From NCBI GenBank assembly GCA_963781195.1, contig CAWAEZ010000011.1:372001-436000 (forward strand): a stretch of DNA of 64,000 nt, read 5' to 3'. The stretch comes from JAJPKK01 sp963781195 (GTDB lineage Bacteria > Pseudomonadota > Alphaproteobacteria > Rhizobiales > Xanthobacteraceae). The notes under the pieces were generated by a model that saw only the letters and a program-made list of their open reading frames with translations, did no database searches and was not told the origin of the DNA. Each line of letters starts with the position of its first letter. The stretch's first letter is position 1. A program made the position numbers and the translations under genes. This document shows positions 35,795-44,648 of this stretch, piece after piece.

Positions 35795-38530
35795 TCATGG
35801 CAGCGCGGCGTCCGGCGCCGCGCACCAGCGCTGCCACATGGTGCGATAGGCCGCCTCGATCTTGCGTGCGAAGGCCGGAGCGTCGCACAGCGACGACGCG
35901 GCCATGCGGGGCCGCAGCGATCGGCGCAGCTCGACGAGGCGTTCGGGATCGGCCGCCAATGCCGCCGCGGTCTCCACATAGGCCTCGTGCGAGTCGGCGA
36001 TGAGATCGGTCAGCCCCATCTGGGTGAGCAGGCTGGCGCCGACCCGGCCGGCATGGCGATCGCCCCGCAGCGTCACCACCGGCACCCCCATCCACAACGC
36101 CTCGCAAGTGGTGGTGGTGCCGTTATAGGGAAACGTATCCAGCGCGATGTCGATGCGGTTGTAGAGCGCGAGATGAGTTCGATCCGGCAGCCACGCCACG
36201 AGTTCTACGCGCTCCTTCGCCACGCCGCGCAGTCGCAGGCGCTCCAGGAACGACGCGCGGGTGACGGCGCAGGCAAACGGCTTGCCCTTGAGCAGCAAGC
36301 GCGCCGTGGGGAGTTGGGCGAGCAGTCGCGCCCACGCGTCGATTGTGGGCGCGGACAGCTTGGACGGGTTGTTGAACGAACCAAAGGTCACGGCGCCGTT
36401 CGGGAGACGGGAAGGGACGATCGGCACCGGCGCGTCGTCGGGCGCTCCATAACAGACAAAGCCTCCAGGCAGCCGCACCAAGGTTTCGCTGGAGAAGGCG
36501 CCGCCTTCGGACTCGGGATCGGTCGCCTCGTCGACCAACCTGTAGTCGACGGCGGGAAGCCCCGTGGTGTTGGGATAGCCGAGCCACGTCACCTGCACCG
36601 GCGCCGGCTTGGCTGCGAACACGGGTAGCCGGTTCTTCGCGGTGTGGCCGGCCAGATCGACCAGGATGTCGATCTGGTCGCGCCGGATGCGTTCCGCCAC
36701 ATCCGCGTCCGACATCCCGACGGTTGTCACCCAGTGATCCGCAAGGCCCTGGAAATGCCTCGTCTTGTCGTCGGGCCAACCGACCTCGGCATAGCAGAAC
36801 ACTTCGACGGCATCGCGGTCGTGGCAGCGGAGCAGAGGTTCGAGGAAACGGGCCACCGAGTGCTGCCGGAAATCGGGCGAGACATAGCCGACCCGCAGCG
36901 GCCGTGGGCCGCCCCGTTCATTGGCATAGGAATCGGGCTGTGCCAGCGCGCGGCCATGGACTTCGCCCCATGCGTGATGAGCCTCATAAAGTGCGGCGGG
37001 CGACATATCGCTATAATTGAGGCAAGCCAGGATGCCGCTGCCGGCCTCGGTGAATTCAGGCTTGACCGCGATGGCCTTGCGATAGGCTTCCACCGCCTCT
37101 TCTAAAAAGCCCTGGTCGCAGAGTCCTGCGCCGAGATTCAGATAGGCGTCGGCGTATTGAGGATTGATCTGGATCGCCTGGCGACAGGCCTTGATGGCGT
37201 CGTCGAGCCTGCCCAGGTCGCGCCATACCTTGCCCAGGTTGGAATGAGCCTCGGTCAGGCCGGGTTTGAAGCGGAGCGCTTGCAGGAGTGCGGCGGCGGC
37301 CTCGTCGTATTCGTGGCGATCGAAGAGTGCGCAACCGAGGTTGCAATACGCCTCTGCGTAGTCGGGCTTGATGCGGATGGCCGCGCGACAGGCCTCGATC
37401 GCTTCCTCCAGTTCGCCCCGCTGATAGAATATGGCACCGAGACTGGAGTGAGGCGTGGCAAAGTCCGCTTTGATGCGGATCGCCTCGCGATACGAGACAA
37501 TCGCCTGGTCGAAGTCGCCCTGATCATAAAAGGCGGCGCCGATAGTGGAGTGGGCCGCGGCATCGTCTGGACTGAGGCGGATCGCCTCACGACATGCCGC
37601 GATGGCGTCTTCGTACTTGTCCTGATCTTTCAGCACGCTCCCGAGGCTGGAATGAGCATCTGCCAAATCGGGTCTGATGCGGATTGCATCGCGAAGAGCG
37701 GCAACGGCCTCCCCAAGCTTGCCCTGGCCATGGAAGGCAGTGCCGAGAATGGCGTGGGGTTCGGCATAATCCGGCTTGATGCGGATGGCCTCGTGACATG
37801 CCGCGACAGCCTCGCCGAACTTGCCCTGCCGGTACAGGATGGAGCCGAGGTTGGAATAGGCCCCGGCGGAGTTCCTTTCGAGTTGGATCGCCTCGCGACA
37901 CGCCCGAGCCGCCTCGAAAAACTTTCCCTGCTCGCAAAGTGCGGCACCGAGGTTGGAATAGGGCTCGGCATAGCCTGGCCGAATGCGGATCGCTTCTCGA
38001 CACGCCGCGACGGCGTCGTCGAGCTTGCCTTGCTCCCGCAATACGCTGCCGAGGTTGGAGTGGGCTTCCGCCAAATCCGGTTTGATGCGGGTGGCCTCGC
38101 GATATGCGGCAACGGCCGCGTCGAGCAGGCCGCGATCGCGCAACGCGAGCCCGAGGTTGGCATGGGCTTCCGCCAAATCGGGGGCGATGCGGAGGGCCTC
38201 CCGACAGGCGGCAACAGCCTCGTCGATCATCCCGAGATCTCTCAGCGCAAGGCCGAGATTGCAGAAGTAGAAGGGATCCTGCCCATTGAGGCGTATGGCT
38301 TGACGGATCAGCTCGACGGCCAGGTCGTGGCGCCCCGCCTGTTGAGCGATGGCGCCCAGCAGGTGCAGCGCATCGGGGTGGTCCGGTTGCGCGGCCAGCA
38401 CCTGGCGATAGGAGGCTTCGGCTTCGACCAGCCGCCCGGCCTGATGATGCGTGATGCCCGCGTCCAGAGTTTCCACAACGACGGTGTCAGGGCTCTGCTG
38501 GGATTCTGCCGTTCGATGATTGCGGGTCAT
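35795..38530 (-). CDS. TPR/O-GlcNAc-transferase-like protein, tandem copy 1 (14 TPRs)
   Basis: A protein of 911 aa, the largest of the group. Residues 20-500 are fourteen consecutive 34-residue TPR units, and the catalytic half carries L-R-V-G-Y-V-S-P-D-F-R-Q-H-S-V, D-L-A-G-H-T-A-K-N-R, V-T-W-L-G-Y-P-N-T-T-G, F-G-S-F-N-N-P-S-K-L, L-L-L-K-G-K and N-G-T-T-T-T-C-E-A-L-W-M-G. It is first in the operon; the next gene starts a few bases after its stop. An upstream ATG at 38569 adds 13 residues. A promoter is expected in 38531-38730. Confidence 0.9.
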   Translation of the reverse strand: MTRNHRTAESQQSPDTVVVETLDAGITHHQAGRLVEAEASYRQVLAAQPDHPDALHLLGAIAQQAGRHDLAVELIRQAIRLNGQDPFYFCNLGLALRDLGMIDEAVAACREALRIAPDLAEAHANLGLALRDRGLLDAAVAAYREATRIKPDLAEAHSNLGSVLREQGKLDDAVAACREAIRIRPGYAEPYSNLGAALCEQGKFFEAARACREAIQLERNSAGAYSNLGSILYRQGKFGEAVAACHEAIRIKPDYAEPHAILGTAFHGQGKLGEAVAALRDAIRIRPDLADAHSSLGSVLKDQDKYEDAIAACREAIRLSPDDAAAHSTIGAAFYDQGDFDQAIVSYREAIRIKADFATPHSSLGAIFYQRGELEEAIEACRAAIRIKPDYAEAYCNLGCALFDRHEYDEAAAALLQALRFKPGLTEAHSNLGKVWRDLGRLDDAIKACRQAIQINPQYADAYLNLGAGLCDQGFLEEAVEAYRKAIAVKPEFTEAGSGILACLNYSDMSPAALYEAHHAWGEVHGRALAQPDSYANERGGPRPLRVGYVSPDFRQHSVARFLEPLLRCHDRDAVEVFCYAEVGWPDDKTRHFQGLADHWVTTVGMSDADVAERIRRDQIDILVDLAGHTAKNRLPVFAAKPAPVQVTWLGYPNTTGLPAVDYRLVDEATDPESEGGAFSSETLVRLPGGFVCYGAPDDAPVPIVPSRLPNGAVTFGSFNNPSKLSAPTIDAWARLLAQLPTARLLLKGKPFACAVTRASFLERLRLRGVAKERVELVAWLPDRTHLALYNRIDIALDTFPYNGTTTTCEALWMGVPVVTLRGDRHAGRVGASLLTQMGLTDLIADSHEAYVETAAALAADPERLVELRRSLRPRMAASSLCDAPAFARKIEAAYRTMWQRWCAAPDAALP

Positions 38531-38730
38531 GGCTGCCCTGTGGGCTGTTGGTTTTGGGGCGTCACGCACCGGCTCTGCCCCATGGCGCGTCGCCCGGGTC
38601 GATGAAGCGGTTCGTTGGGATCGCCGAAAAGCTGCAAGAGAGAGAAAGTAATCGCACGTTCCGGACCGCGCGTTTTTGTAACCCGCGCCATGCCGAGCTA
38701 CAAGGACCCGGGTTGGGAGGTCGGCGCGGT

Positions 38731-38941
38731 GGGTTGCGGTGGTGTCGTTCCGCGACGACCGCTTCGCCGACCCCGAGGGCTCATCGCCTATATCGCCAGC
38801 AGGGCAGGGATGCCCGGATCCGCCCGATCCGAAGGTCTCGTTCTTCTATCCGGTTCGGAAAAACCGGAAGAGGGCCTCGAGGGCGCGGCGCGTATCCCGC
38901 GGGCGATAGTCGGAAGCGCCGAGCGCGCCAAGGCGGCGTTA
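38731..38941 (+). pseudogene. Relic of the 3' end of mfd
   Basis: This stretch aligns with mfd 20061-20270: G-C-G-G-T-G-G-T-G-T-C-G-T-T-C-C-G-C-G-A-C-G then the Mfd C-terminal coding region, ending in GAGCGCGCCAAGGCGGCGT as in mfd. Many substitutions and small indels break the frame, and the stop is lost. It lies between the TPR operon and a porin gene, about 18.5 kb from intact mfd, and shows an old segmental duplication. Confidence 0.85.
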
Positions 38942-39004
38942 AACCAAGCGTGGGTCAGTCAGTAGAAACTTGCCAAGCTGAGGATGCGGCATCGCAATGC
39001 AAAC

Positions 39005-39033
39005 AAAAAGCCCCGGGCGATTGCCCGGGGCTT
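39005..39033 (-). terminator. Rho-independent terminator
   Basis: Read on the minus strand, AAGCCCCGGGC and GCCCGGGGCTT pair over 11 bp around AATC, followed by a run of T. It lies 24 bases after the porin stop. Confidence 0.88.
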
Positions 39034-39056
39034 CTCGCTTCGAAAAGATCGAACGA

Positions 39057-39881
39057 TCAGAACTTGTAGCTCAGGCCAGCCCGGAGAACGTCCCAGGTCG
39101 AGCTGCTGTAGGTGAAGTTTCCAGGGCCGGCAAAAATGCCAAATTGGCACGACGTGCAGGCCGCGGTGGTGGTGGTGCCGCCACCGAGCTGATAGTGGAG
39201 GTATTCGATGCGGAGCAGCCAGTTAGCCGTCGCCATGAACTCGACGCCGCCGCCCGCGACCCAGCCGCTATCGTTGTGGTGGCCGGACATCGCAATGCTG
39301 CTGGCGTTGAAGGTCGTGCCCGTGACGGATCCGCTCCGCTCCTCGTTTGCCCAGACTGCGCCTGCGGTTCCGTACCACAGCGTGCTTCCCCAGATGTAAC
39401 CCAGCCGGCCCCGCACCGAAGCCGTATACTCCAGATTTTGCGACATCAGGAGCGCGCGGCAGTTGGCAGGCGCGCCATTGCACGGCGGGATGGCCACACC
39501 ACCAAAGGTCAAGTTTGTCTGCGCCGGCGTGTTTCCAACCTGCGCCTTGTCAAAATCAGCTTCGGCACCGACCAGCCAGCTCGGGCTGAGCTGCCAGTTG
39601 TAGCCGGCGTGAATGCCGCCGGTGAGGCCCCAAGTTCCGGTGGAGCTGTAATTCACTGGATCGAAGACGATGCCGATAGGATTGAGGTTCGGATCGGCCG
39701 TTTGCGTAAACGACTGGGAATTCTTAAAATCCCCGCCGCCGATGTCACCGCCCACGTAGAAGCCGGTCCAAGTATTGGACACGACGATGGGCGGTGCCTT
39801 GATTGGCATGTCGGCCGCGGCAGCCGCCCCGACGAAACCGAGCGTGATCAACGCCACGCCTCCCAGCATAACCTTCTTCAT
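39057..39881 (-). CDS. Omp25-like outer-membrane barrel
   Basis: A protein of 274 aa. The signal peptide MKKVMLGGVALITLGFVGAAAA is followed by A-D-M-P-I-K-A-P, then W-T-G-F-Y-V-G-G-D-I-G-G-G, V-G-A-E-A-D-F-D, S-V-R-G-R-L-G-Y, L-R-I-E-Y-L-H-Y and a final L-R-A-G-L-S-Y-K-F. This is the standard eight-strand outer-membrane protein of the family. GGGGGAG precedes the ATG. It has two pairs of Cys in predicted loops, unusual for the family. Confidence 0.9.
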   Translation of the reverse strand: MKKVMLGGVALITLGFVGAAAAADMPIKAPPIVVSNTWTGFYVGGDIGGGDFKNSQSFTQTADPNLNPIGIVFDPVNYSSTGTWGLTGGIHAGYNWQLSPSWLVGAEADFDKAQVGNTPAQTNLTFGGVAIPPCNGAPANCRALLMSQNLEYTASVRGRLGYIWGSTLWYGTAGAVWANEERSGSVTGTTFNASSIAMSGHHNDSGWVAGGGVEFMATANWLLRIEYLHYQLGGGTTTTAACTSCQFGIFAGPGNFTYSSSTWDVLRAGLSYKF

Positions 39882-40248
39882 TACCAGCACTCCCCCTTGG
39901 TCTAGCCCTGTCCGACTATAAATCAACTTAAAGCAAAATCGGTCAGATGGCTGTGATATTCCCGCCACAGTCGCGGTAAATGTGCTCGCGAACGGCCGCT
40001 TCCGCGACGTTCGGACGCGGGCGCGCGAGCGTAAAATAGCTAGCGATTACAGTCCGTTGGCGACGTATCGAGGGGGCGTGGTGCCGGGTTCCACGATCGT
40101 ATTCTGGCGCGCGTCGGCGGCCTGCCAACGGGCGTTTCGTGCGACACAGCGCGGAACGCCGCCGGGACGCCGCGCAGCGGCACTAAGTCACTGATATCAA
40201 AACAAAATATTGTCGACGGCCAGCCCCCGCGGCGATCTCGATAGGTCG

Positions 40249-40290
40249 TGACGGCGAGGCCCATCGGACAGAATCAAGTCCAAAAGATGA
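40249..40290 (+). repeat. 42-bp direct repeat, left copy
   Basis: TGACGGCGAGGCCCATCGG and CAGAATCAAG-T-CCAAAAGATGA in one block. The right copy at 47010-47051 differs only at one base (A for T). Confidence 0.85.
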
Positions 40291-40456
40291 GGCATCGCCT
40301 TTTGGCGCGGTCGAGCGCTGGTCGGCCGGTCGACTGGCGGTGCGCCTCGCCGGCGGGGCGATCGCCGTCGCCGGACTGGCGTTTCTGCGGGCAACGCTGT
40401 GACGACGCTGTTCGGCGGCGTGGCCTAGGTCCTCGTTCGGGCTCACCTCGTGGCGG
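40291..40456 (+). pseudogene. Relic of the hupE 3' end and hupE/second gene junction
   Basis: Begins GGCATCGCCTT directly after the 42-bp repeat and aligns with 48041-48207: the V-R-L-A-G-G-A-I-A-V-A-G-L-A-F-L-R-A end of hupE, its TGA, and the first codons of the overlapping next gene, up to CACCTCGTGGCGG. A TAG and several changes break the second frame. The rest of hupE is missing. Confidence 0.82.
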
Positions 40457-40751
40457 CAAATTGCGGCAGCGCCGTTGACAGCCCGGGCCGCCTTTCGCGG
40501 CATCCCTGGGCTCCTGCAGCGTTTGCCGGTGGAATGGGGAGTAGACGCAGTGCGCTTGAGTTCGGTGTAGGCGATTCCCCGCCGACGATCCGCTGATGGT
40601 CGCGGACATCATCACCCAATCTCCCGCATAACCCTTCAACTGCTAGGCCGTGCCGCAGCGCATTACGTCTTGATGGGTGTTTTCCTCCTGGAGTCCGGGC
40701 TGGTGCTTCTCAACGCATTGCGGCGGTTCGCATCGAATCGCCCGAGGGACG

Positions 40752-42085
40752 TCATAGGTCAGTGCCCCCTGCGGGATCGGTGGTCCAATCCTTGGACGCG
40801 ACGCCTGAGCGCACGGTTGCTTCCCCGCCGAGCCGGCTGCGAGCCCAGAGCATGCCGGAAGAGCTTGCGGGGTCGAGATTGGCCTCCCGCCACCAAGTCT
40901 GTTCGTCACCACGCCTATGAAGCGCACGATGATGGGCCCGGCAAAGAGGAACCGTAAACTCATCGCTAACCTTTCGCCCGAGTGCCCGCGGCTGCAGAAA
41001 TCGCAGATGATGGGCATCTGAGGGGCAACGCCCGCAGACCAGGCACGGCTGCAATGAAACGAATTTCAGGTGTTCTCGGTCACGGTAGCGGCGCGGCTCG
41101 CCCAGTGGGAGGGCGGTCCTGTCGATATGCCAAGCCACGGCATCGTTTACCTGCGTGTGGCGAACTGAGGTGTCGTCGGGCGTGACTGGAGCCGTAGCTC
41201 GCTCCACTGTGGCGAGTTCTGCGCTTGCCCGCAGAGCGGCCATCAGCACGGGCCGGCCAGGAGGTTCGGCTAGCATGCCGTAGATCGACGTGCCCGCGGT
41301 GTGAGTGTCGGATGAGGGTAGTTGAGTTTCGGCAAAGTCATTGCCCTCCAATGCCGCAACCCGGGCCGCAAACGCCGTCTCGATTCGCGCGGCATCGGGA
41401 ACTACGAGGAGATGTTTCGCACGGAGCGAACGATGCGCCCAGGCCGTCACCTGGTCAGGGTCAGTAAAGGCTGCGAGCTCCTCCAGAAGCCGGTCGCGCA
41501 GCCCCGCTGACTTGGTCGGGTCGAGAAGCTGACGAGGAGGCGACCAGGGCTTTGGCCCTTGGCAAATGAGCCGAGAGGTTCGTCGCCGCTCCTTCCGTTT
41601 GGCTTGCCACTGCCAGCCCTGTTGCCAGGAGGTTTTGACTGCTCGGGGGCATGCCCGGCGACCTCCGGTGCGTCGAGGTCATCCTCCCCTGCAATGCCGA
41701 CCATCGTGAAGAGGGCATAACGCCGGGCATAGGTGAGGGCGGCTCCCATCCGACGTGGCGTTCCGATCTCACTCAGCGCACAGACCGGCCACTCTGAGGC
41801 AATCCACTCGCCCGAGGAATGCGCAAGGACGGTGGTGAGAGATACCGCCTGTGCCGCCTGGTCGATGGAGGTCGTCTGCAGCGTGGCGATCTCGTGTTGC
41901 CCCAGCGCTTTCCGCACGATGTCGAGACCACTCGAGAGCGGCGCATAGCGGAAGCTCCGCCCGGGTTCATCGGATCGGCGGGCTGGGACCGTCCCGGTGA
42001 GCGATTTCTCCGGGTTGGCGAGCGTGAACTGCGCTTTGGCCAAGGCCGCTGCGAGCGAGGCGATGGATTCACTGGACCGCTGCAT
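40752..42085 (-). pseudogene. ERF single-strand annealing protein fused to HNH-like zinc domain, frameshifted
   Basis: About 440 codons with one shift. Residues 1-150 match ERF-family phage recombinases (I-A-S-L-A-A-A-L-A-K-A-Q, then M-G-A-A-L-T-Y-A-R-R-Y-A-L-F-T-M-V-G-I-A-G-E-D-D-L-D-A-P). The frame breaks at the C/G triplet 41556-41558; adding one base continues as P-T-K-S-A-G-L-R-D-R-L-L-E-E-L and Q-V-T-A-W-A-H-R-S-L-R. The C-terminus has C-L-V-C-G-R-C-P-S-D-A-H-H-L-R-F and V-P-L-C-R-A-H-H-R-A-L-H, a DUF968/HNH-like metal site. ERF proteins anneal complementary single strands. The start overlaps the YqaJ gene's end. Confidence 0.78.
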
Positions 42086-42902
42086 CGCTCACCTCCGCCT
42101 CGATCACATCGAAGCTGACCGCACCGGATTTGGAGCGCTTGGCCCGGACGCCATGGCCGAACGGCCTCCTTGGCATCCTCCGGCATCAGCCTCTTGAGCT
42201 CGGCCTTGGCTCGCTCATGTCGAGGAAACGCCCCTCGTGTCGAGACGGAACACGGCCGCGAACTCGGCCCAGGAGTTCGATCCGCTCATGTCGACGATCC
42301 GCACCGCCTCGATCCGCGGCTTTGGCGGTTGGACCCCGAACAGACGCGGCGGTTCGCCGGACTGGACGCAGCGCCAGAACTTCTTCTCCGCGGTGAGCAG
42401 GAGGTGCTGGTAGAGCTGATCGGCGGCGATCGAGATCTCCACCCATTTCCCGCCGCCGGTGATGATGGAGAGCACCGCCGGTCTTGGAATTGGTGACCCA
42501 CATGTTGTGCTGGAGCTGGGCCATGTGCTTTTCCGCCGCCGCCTCCTCCGAGAACGACCACGGCAGCATGAACTTGGCCTCGAACACCGCCCCCGTCCCT
42601 GAGACCATCCCGTCGAGGGTGGCGCCCATCCACCGGATGACCGGGTGGAGGACCCGGCTCTGAACGTCGGTGATCGCGCGGCCGGTATTGCGTTCGTACC
42701 ACCGTCGATTGAGGTCCTCGGTCGCTGAGCCAAGTTGGACGATGAGGTTCGCCGAGAGATCCTCCGACGCGACCTCGCCGCGCTTCTCCTGCCAGAGGCG
42801 GAGGAGGGCCTTCTCGTCCTGGCCCATGATGATGCGGGCGTCGGAACCCCCGATGAATTGACGGCGGTCCTGGTAAGACTTTGTGTGCACTGCTGCTTTC
42901 AC
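42069..42902 (-). pseudogene. YqaJ-like viral recombinase nuclease, frameshifted
   Basis: About 275 codons. GTG at 42902 follows GGAGGAAG. The frame carries R-R-Q-F-I-G-G-S-D-A-R-I-I-M-G, then W-M-G-A-T-L-D-G-M and F-E-A-K-F-M-L-P-W, the lambda-exonuclease/YqaJ-type Asp and Glu-x-Lys catalytic segments. It then shifts at about 42476-42481 (extra G), at the C4 run 42231-42234 (missing base) and at 42160-42161 (extra base). Repaired, it continues to G-V-R-A-K-R-S-K-S-G-A-V-S-F-D-V-I-E-A. With ERF it would form a two-part exonuclease/annealase recombination system. Three lesions favour decay. Confidence 0.75.
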
Positions 42903-42964
42903 GGCTTCCTCCGAATCCAAAAATATCGTTTGATCTCACGGTGAAGGGGTGCTCAGCCCGTAAT

Positions 42965-42984
42965 GTACCTAATTTATTAGGTAC
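42965..42984. promoter_or_regulatory. Palindromic operator 1
   Basis: GTACCTAA-TTTA-TTAGGTAC is a perfect 20-bp palindrome between the divergent YqaJ and XRE genes, within a locally AT-rich stretch. It probably binds the neighbouring XRE repressor. Confidence 0.65.
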
Positions 42985-42986
42985 CA

Positions 42987-42999
42987 TACATAATATGTA
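42987..42999. promoter_or_regulatory. Palindromic operator 2
   Basis: TACATA-A-TATGTA is a perfect 13-base palindrome two bases after operator 1. It may be a second half of a cooperative operator or part of a promoter. Confidence 0.5.
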
Positions 43000-43046
43000 G
43001 GGTTTTATCTGCAGGTTGTCAACCATTATTTTGGGTGCGAGAACTA

Positions 43047-43370
43047 ATGACGCTTACCACGGGAAATCAGCTGAAGGCAGCGCGGGCCTTAGCGGGGGTC
43101 GACCAGCAGCAGATTGCAGACGCTGCCGGCGTCAACGTGAATACCATTCGCAATATGGAGGCGCGGGGTGCCAACCTCATTACTAGTGGCGCGGTGACCG
43201 TCCACAGCGTGCAAATTGCTTTAGAGGCCCTTGGAATTGAATTTCTCAATCACAGGCGACCTGGGGTCCGTCTTAGCGCGCCCAGCCACGCAGAAATGGC
43301 GCCTGACCAAAAGCAGCGCGTCGCGACCAGAAAAAACCCAAACCAGATTCCGAAGGCGGATAACAAATGA
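43047..43370 (+). CDS. XRE-family phage-type regulator
   Basis: A protein of about 107 aa. The helix-turn-helix lies in residues 5-45: Q-L-K-A-A-R-A-L-A-G-V-D-Q-Q-Q-I-A-D-A-A-G-V-N-V-N-T-I-R-N-M-E. Then I-T-S-G-A-V-T-V and A-L-E-A-L-G-I-E-F-L-N. Such proteins are common repressors in rhizobial chromosomes and islands. It is divergent from the YqaJ gene with two palindromes between. Its last 30 residues are not family-like and the end may have been altered by the adjoining IS256 relic. GTG at 43035 is an alternative start. Confidence 0.8.
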   Translation: MTLTTGNQLKAARALAGVDQQQIADAAGVNVNTIRNMEARGANLITSGAVTVHSVQIALEALGIEFLNHRRPGVRLSAPSHAEMAPDQKQRVATRKNPNQIPKADNK

Positions 43371-43380
43371 TATCGAGCGA

Positions 43381-44106
43381 GCAGACCTGACCGAAGGTGC
43401 GCGTGAAGGTGCCCGCCGGATGGTGGCGCAGGCGCTGATCGCGGAAGCCGACGCCTTCGTTGCCCAATGGAAGGACTTGAAGTTGCCGGATGGCCGCGAC
43501 CGCGTCGTGCGTCACGGCCATGGACCTCAGCGGGCCATTCAGACTGGGGTTGGGCCCGTTGAAATAAGGCGCGCAAGGTGCGCGACCGGACTGACGTGGG
43601 CGCGGAGGAGAGAATCCGATTCACCTCGTCGATTCTGCCGAAGTGGGCGCGGCGGACCAAGAGCCTCGACGCGCTGTTGCCTATCCTCTACCTGCGCGGG
43701 GTGTCGACCGGCGACTTCCAGGAGGCGCTCGGCGCGCTGTTGGGCAAAGATGCTCCCAACCTGTCTCCCAGGCGTGATCGCACGGCTGACCGCGGAGTGG
43801 CAGGGTGAATACGAGGCTTGGCAGAAGCGCGATCTCTCGGCGCGGCGATACGTGTACGTATGGGCGGACGGCGTCTACCTGCAGGCGCGCATGGAAGAGA
43901 ACGCCGAAGGCATGTTGGTGCTGATCGGCGCCACCCCCGAGGGCAAGAAGGAGCTCGTCGGATTGCAGACCGGGGTTCGGGAGGGTGCGCAGAGCTGGCG
44001 TGAACTCCTCATCGACATCAAGCGGCGCGGGCTCGAGATCGCGCCAGATCTCGCCGTCGGCGACGGTGGGCTCGGCTTCTGGAAGGCGATCGAGGAGGTG
44101 TGGCGC
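43381..44106 (+). pseudogene. IS256-family transposase, frameshifted and truncated
   Basis: Three reading-frame pieces join into one mutator-type transposase: L-T-E-G-A-R-E-G-A-R-R-M-V-A-Q-A-L, then R-F-T-S-S-I-L-P-K-W-A-R-R-T-K-S-L-D-A-L-L-P, then Y-V-Y-V-W-A-D-G-V-Y-L-Q-A-R-M-E. Shifts lie near 43575 and 43769. The first and second catalytic Asp (W-A-D-G and A-V-G-D-G) are present, but the protein ends at I-E-E-V-W before the catalytic Glu, where IS3 sequence begins. The N-terminus is also short. No inverted repeats were found. Confidence 0.85.
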
Positions 44107-44146
44107 CTCATATTGAGGCTGGAGAGTGGGGCAGGTCATCCCATCA

Positions 44147-44648
44147 ATGCTTACGCCCGCTGCCGAGCGAGAGGCTGTCGCTCACCTGCGTTCTGCGTTC
44201 GAGATGAGCGAGAGGCGGGCGTGCAGGACCATCGGCTGTGTGCGGATGACGGTGCGCTACCGCTGCCGTCGCGCGGACGACACGACCCTGCGGGTGAGGC
44301 TGCAGGCGTTGGCCCACGAGCGCCGGCGCTTCGGCTACCGACGCCTGCACGTGCTGCTGCGACGAGAGGGCTTCAAGGTGAACCACAAGCGGCTGTTCCG
44401 GCTCTATCGTGAGGAGCGCCTCGTGGTCCGCCGACGGGGCGGCCGCAAGCGGGCATTGGGAACACGCGCGCCGATGGTTGTGCCGCAGCTGCCGAACGAC
44501 CGCTGGTCGCTCGACTTCGTATCCGATCAGTTCGTCGACGGCCGCCGGCTTCGCATCCTGGTCCTGGTCGACGACTGCACACGCGAGTGCTTGGCCCTGA
44601 TCCCTGATACCTCCATCTCGGGGACCCGGGTCGCCCGCGAGCTCGAGT
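44147..44648 (+). pseudogene. IS3-family (IS407-like) transposase OrfB, C-terminus lost
   Basis: From the ATG the frame reads a typical OrfB: helix-turn-helix-like start with E-R-R-A-C-R-T-I-G, the R-R-F-G-Y-R-R-L-H-V-L-L-R-R-E-G box, then D-R-W-S-L-D-F-V-S-D-Q-F (first catalytic Asp) and V-D-D-C-T-R-E-C-L-A (which normally leads to the second). After R-V-A-R-E-L-E the transposase ends and SRAP sequence continues in the same frame. The remaining DDE residues are missing, so it cannot transpose. OrfA is absent. Confidence 0.85.

Larger units (their letters stand above)
39882..40751. other. Non-coding stretch with relics
   Basis: About 870 bases with no intact gene. It holds the presumed porin promoter (AT-rich 39900-40050), the left copy of a 42-bp repeat and a hupE relic (listed separately). 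Short frames here on both strands show no recognisable protein. Confidence 0.5.

Noticed and set aside
25961..38530. Regularly spaced repeats that could suggest a CRISPR array
   Set aside because: The period is 102 bases and corresponds to 34-residue TPR units inside open frames; there are no identical short repeats with unique spacers.
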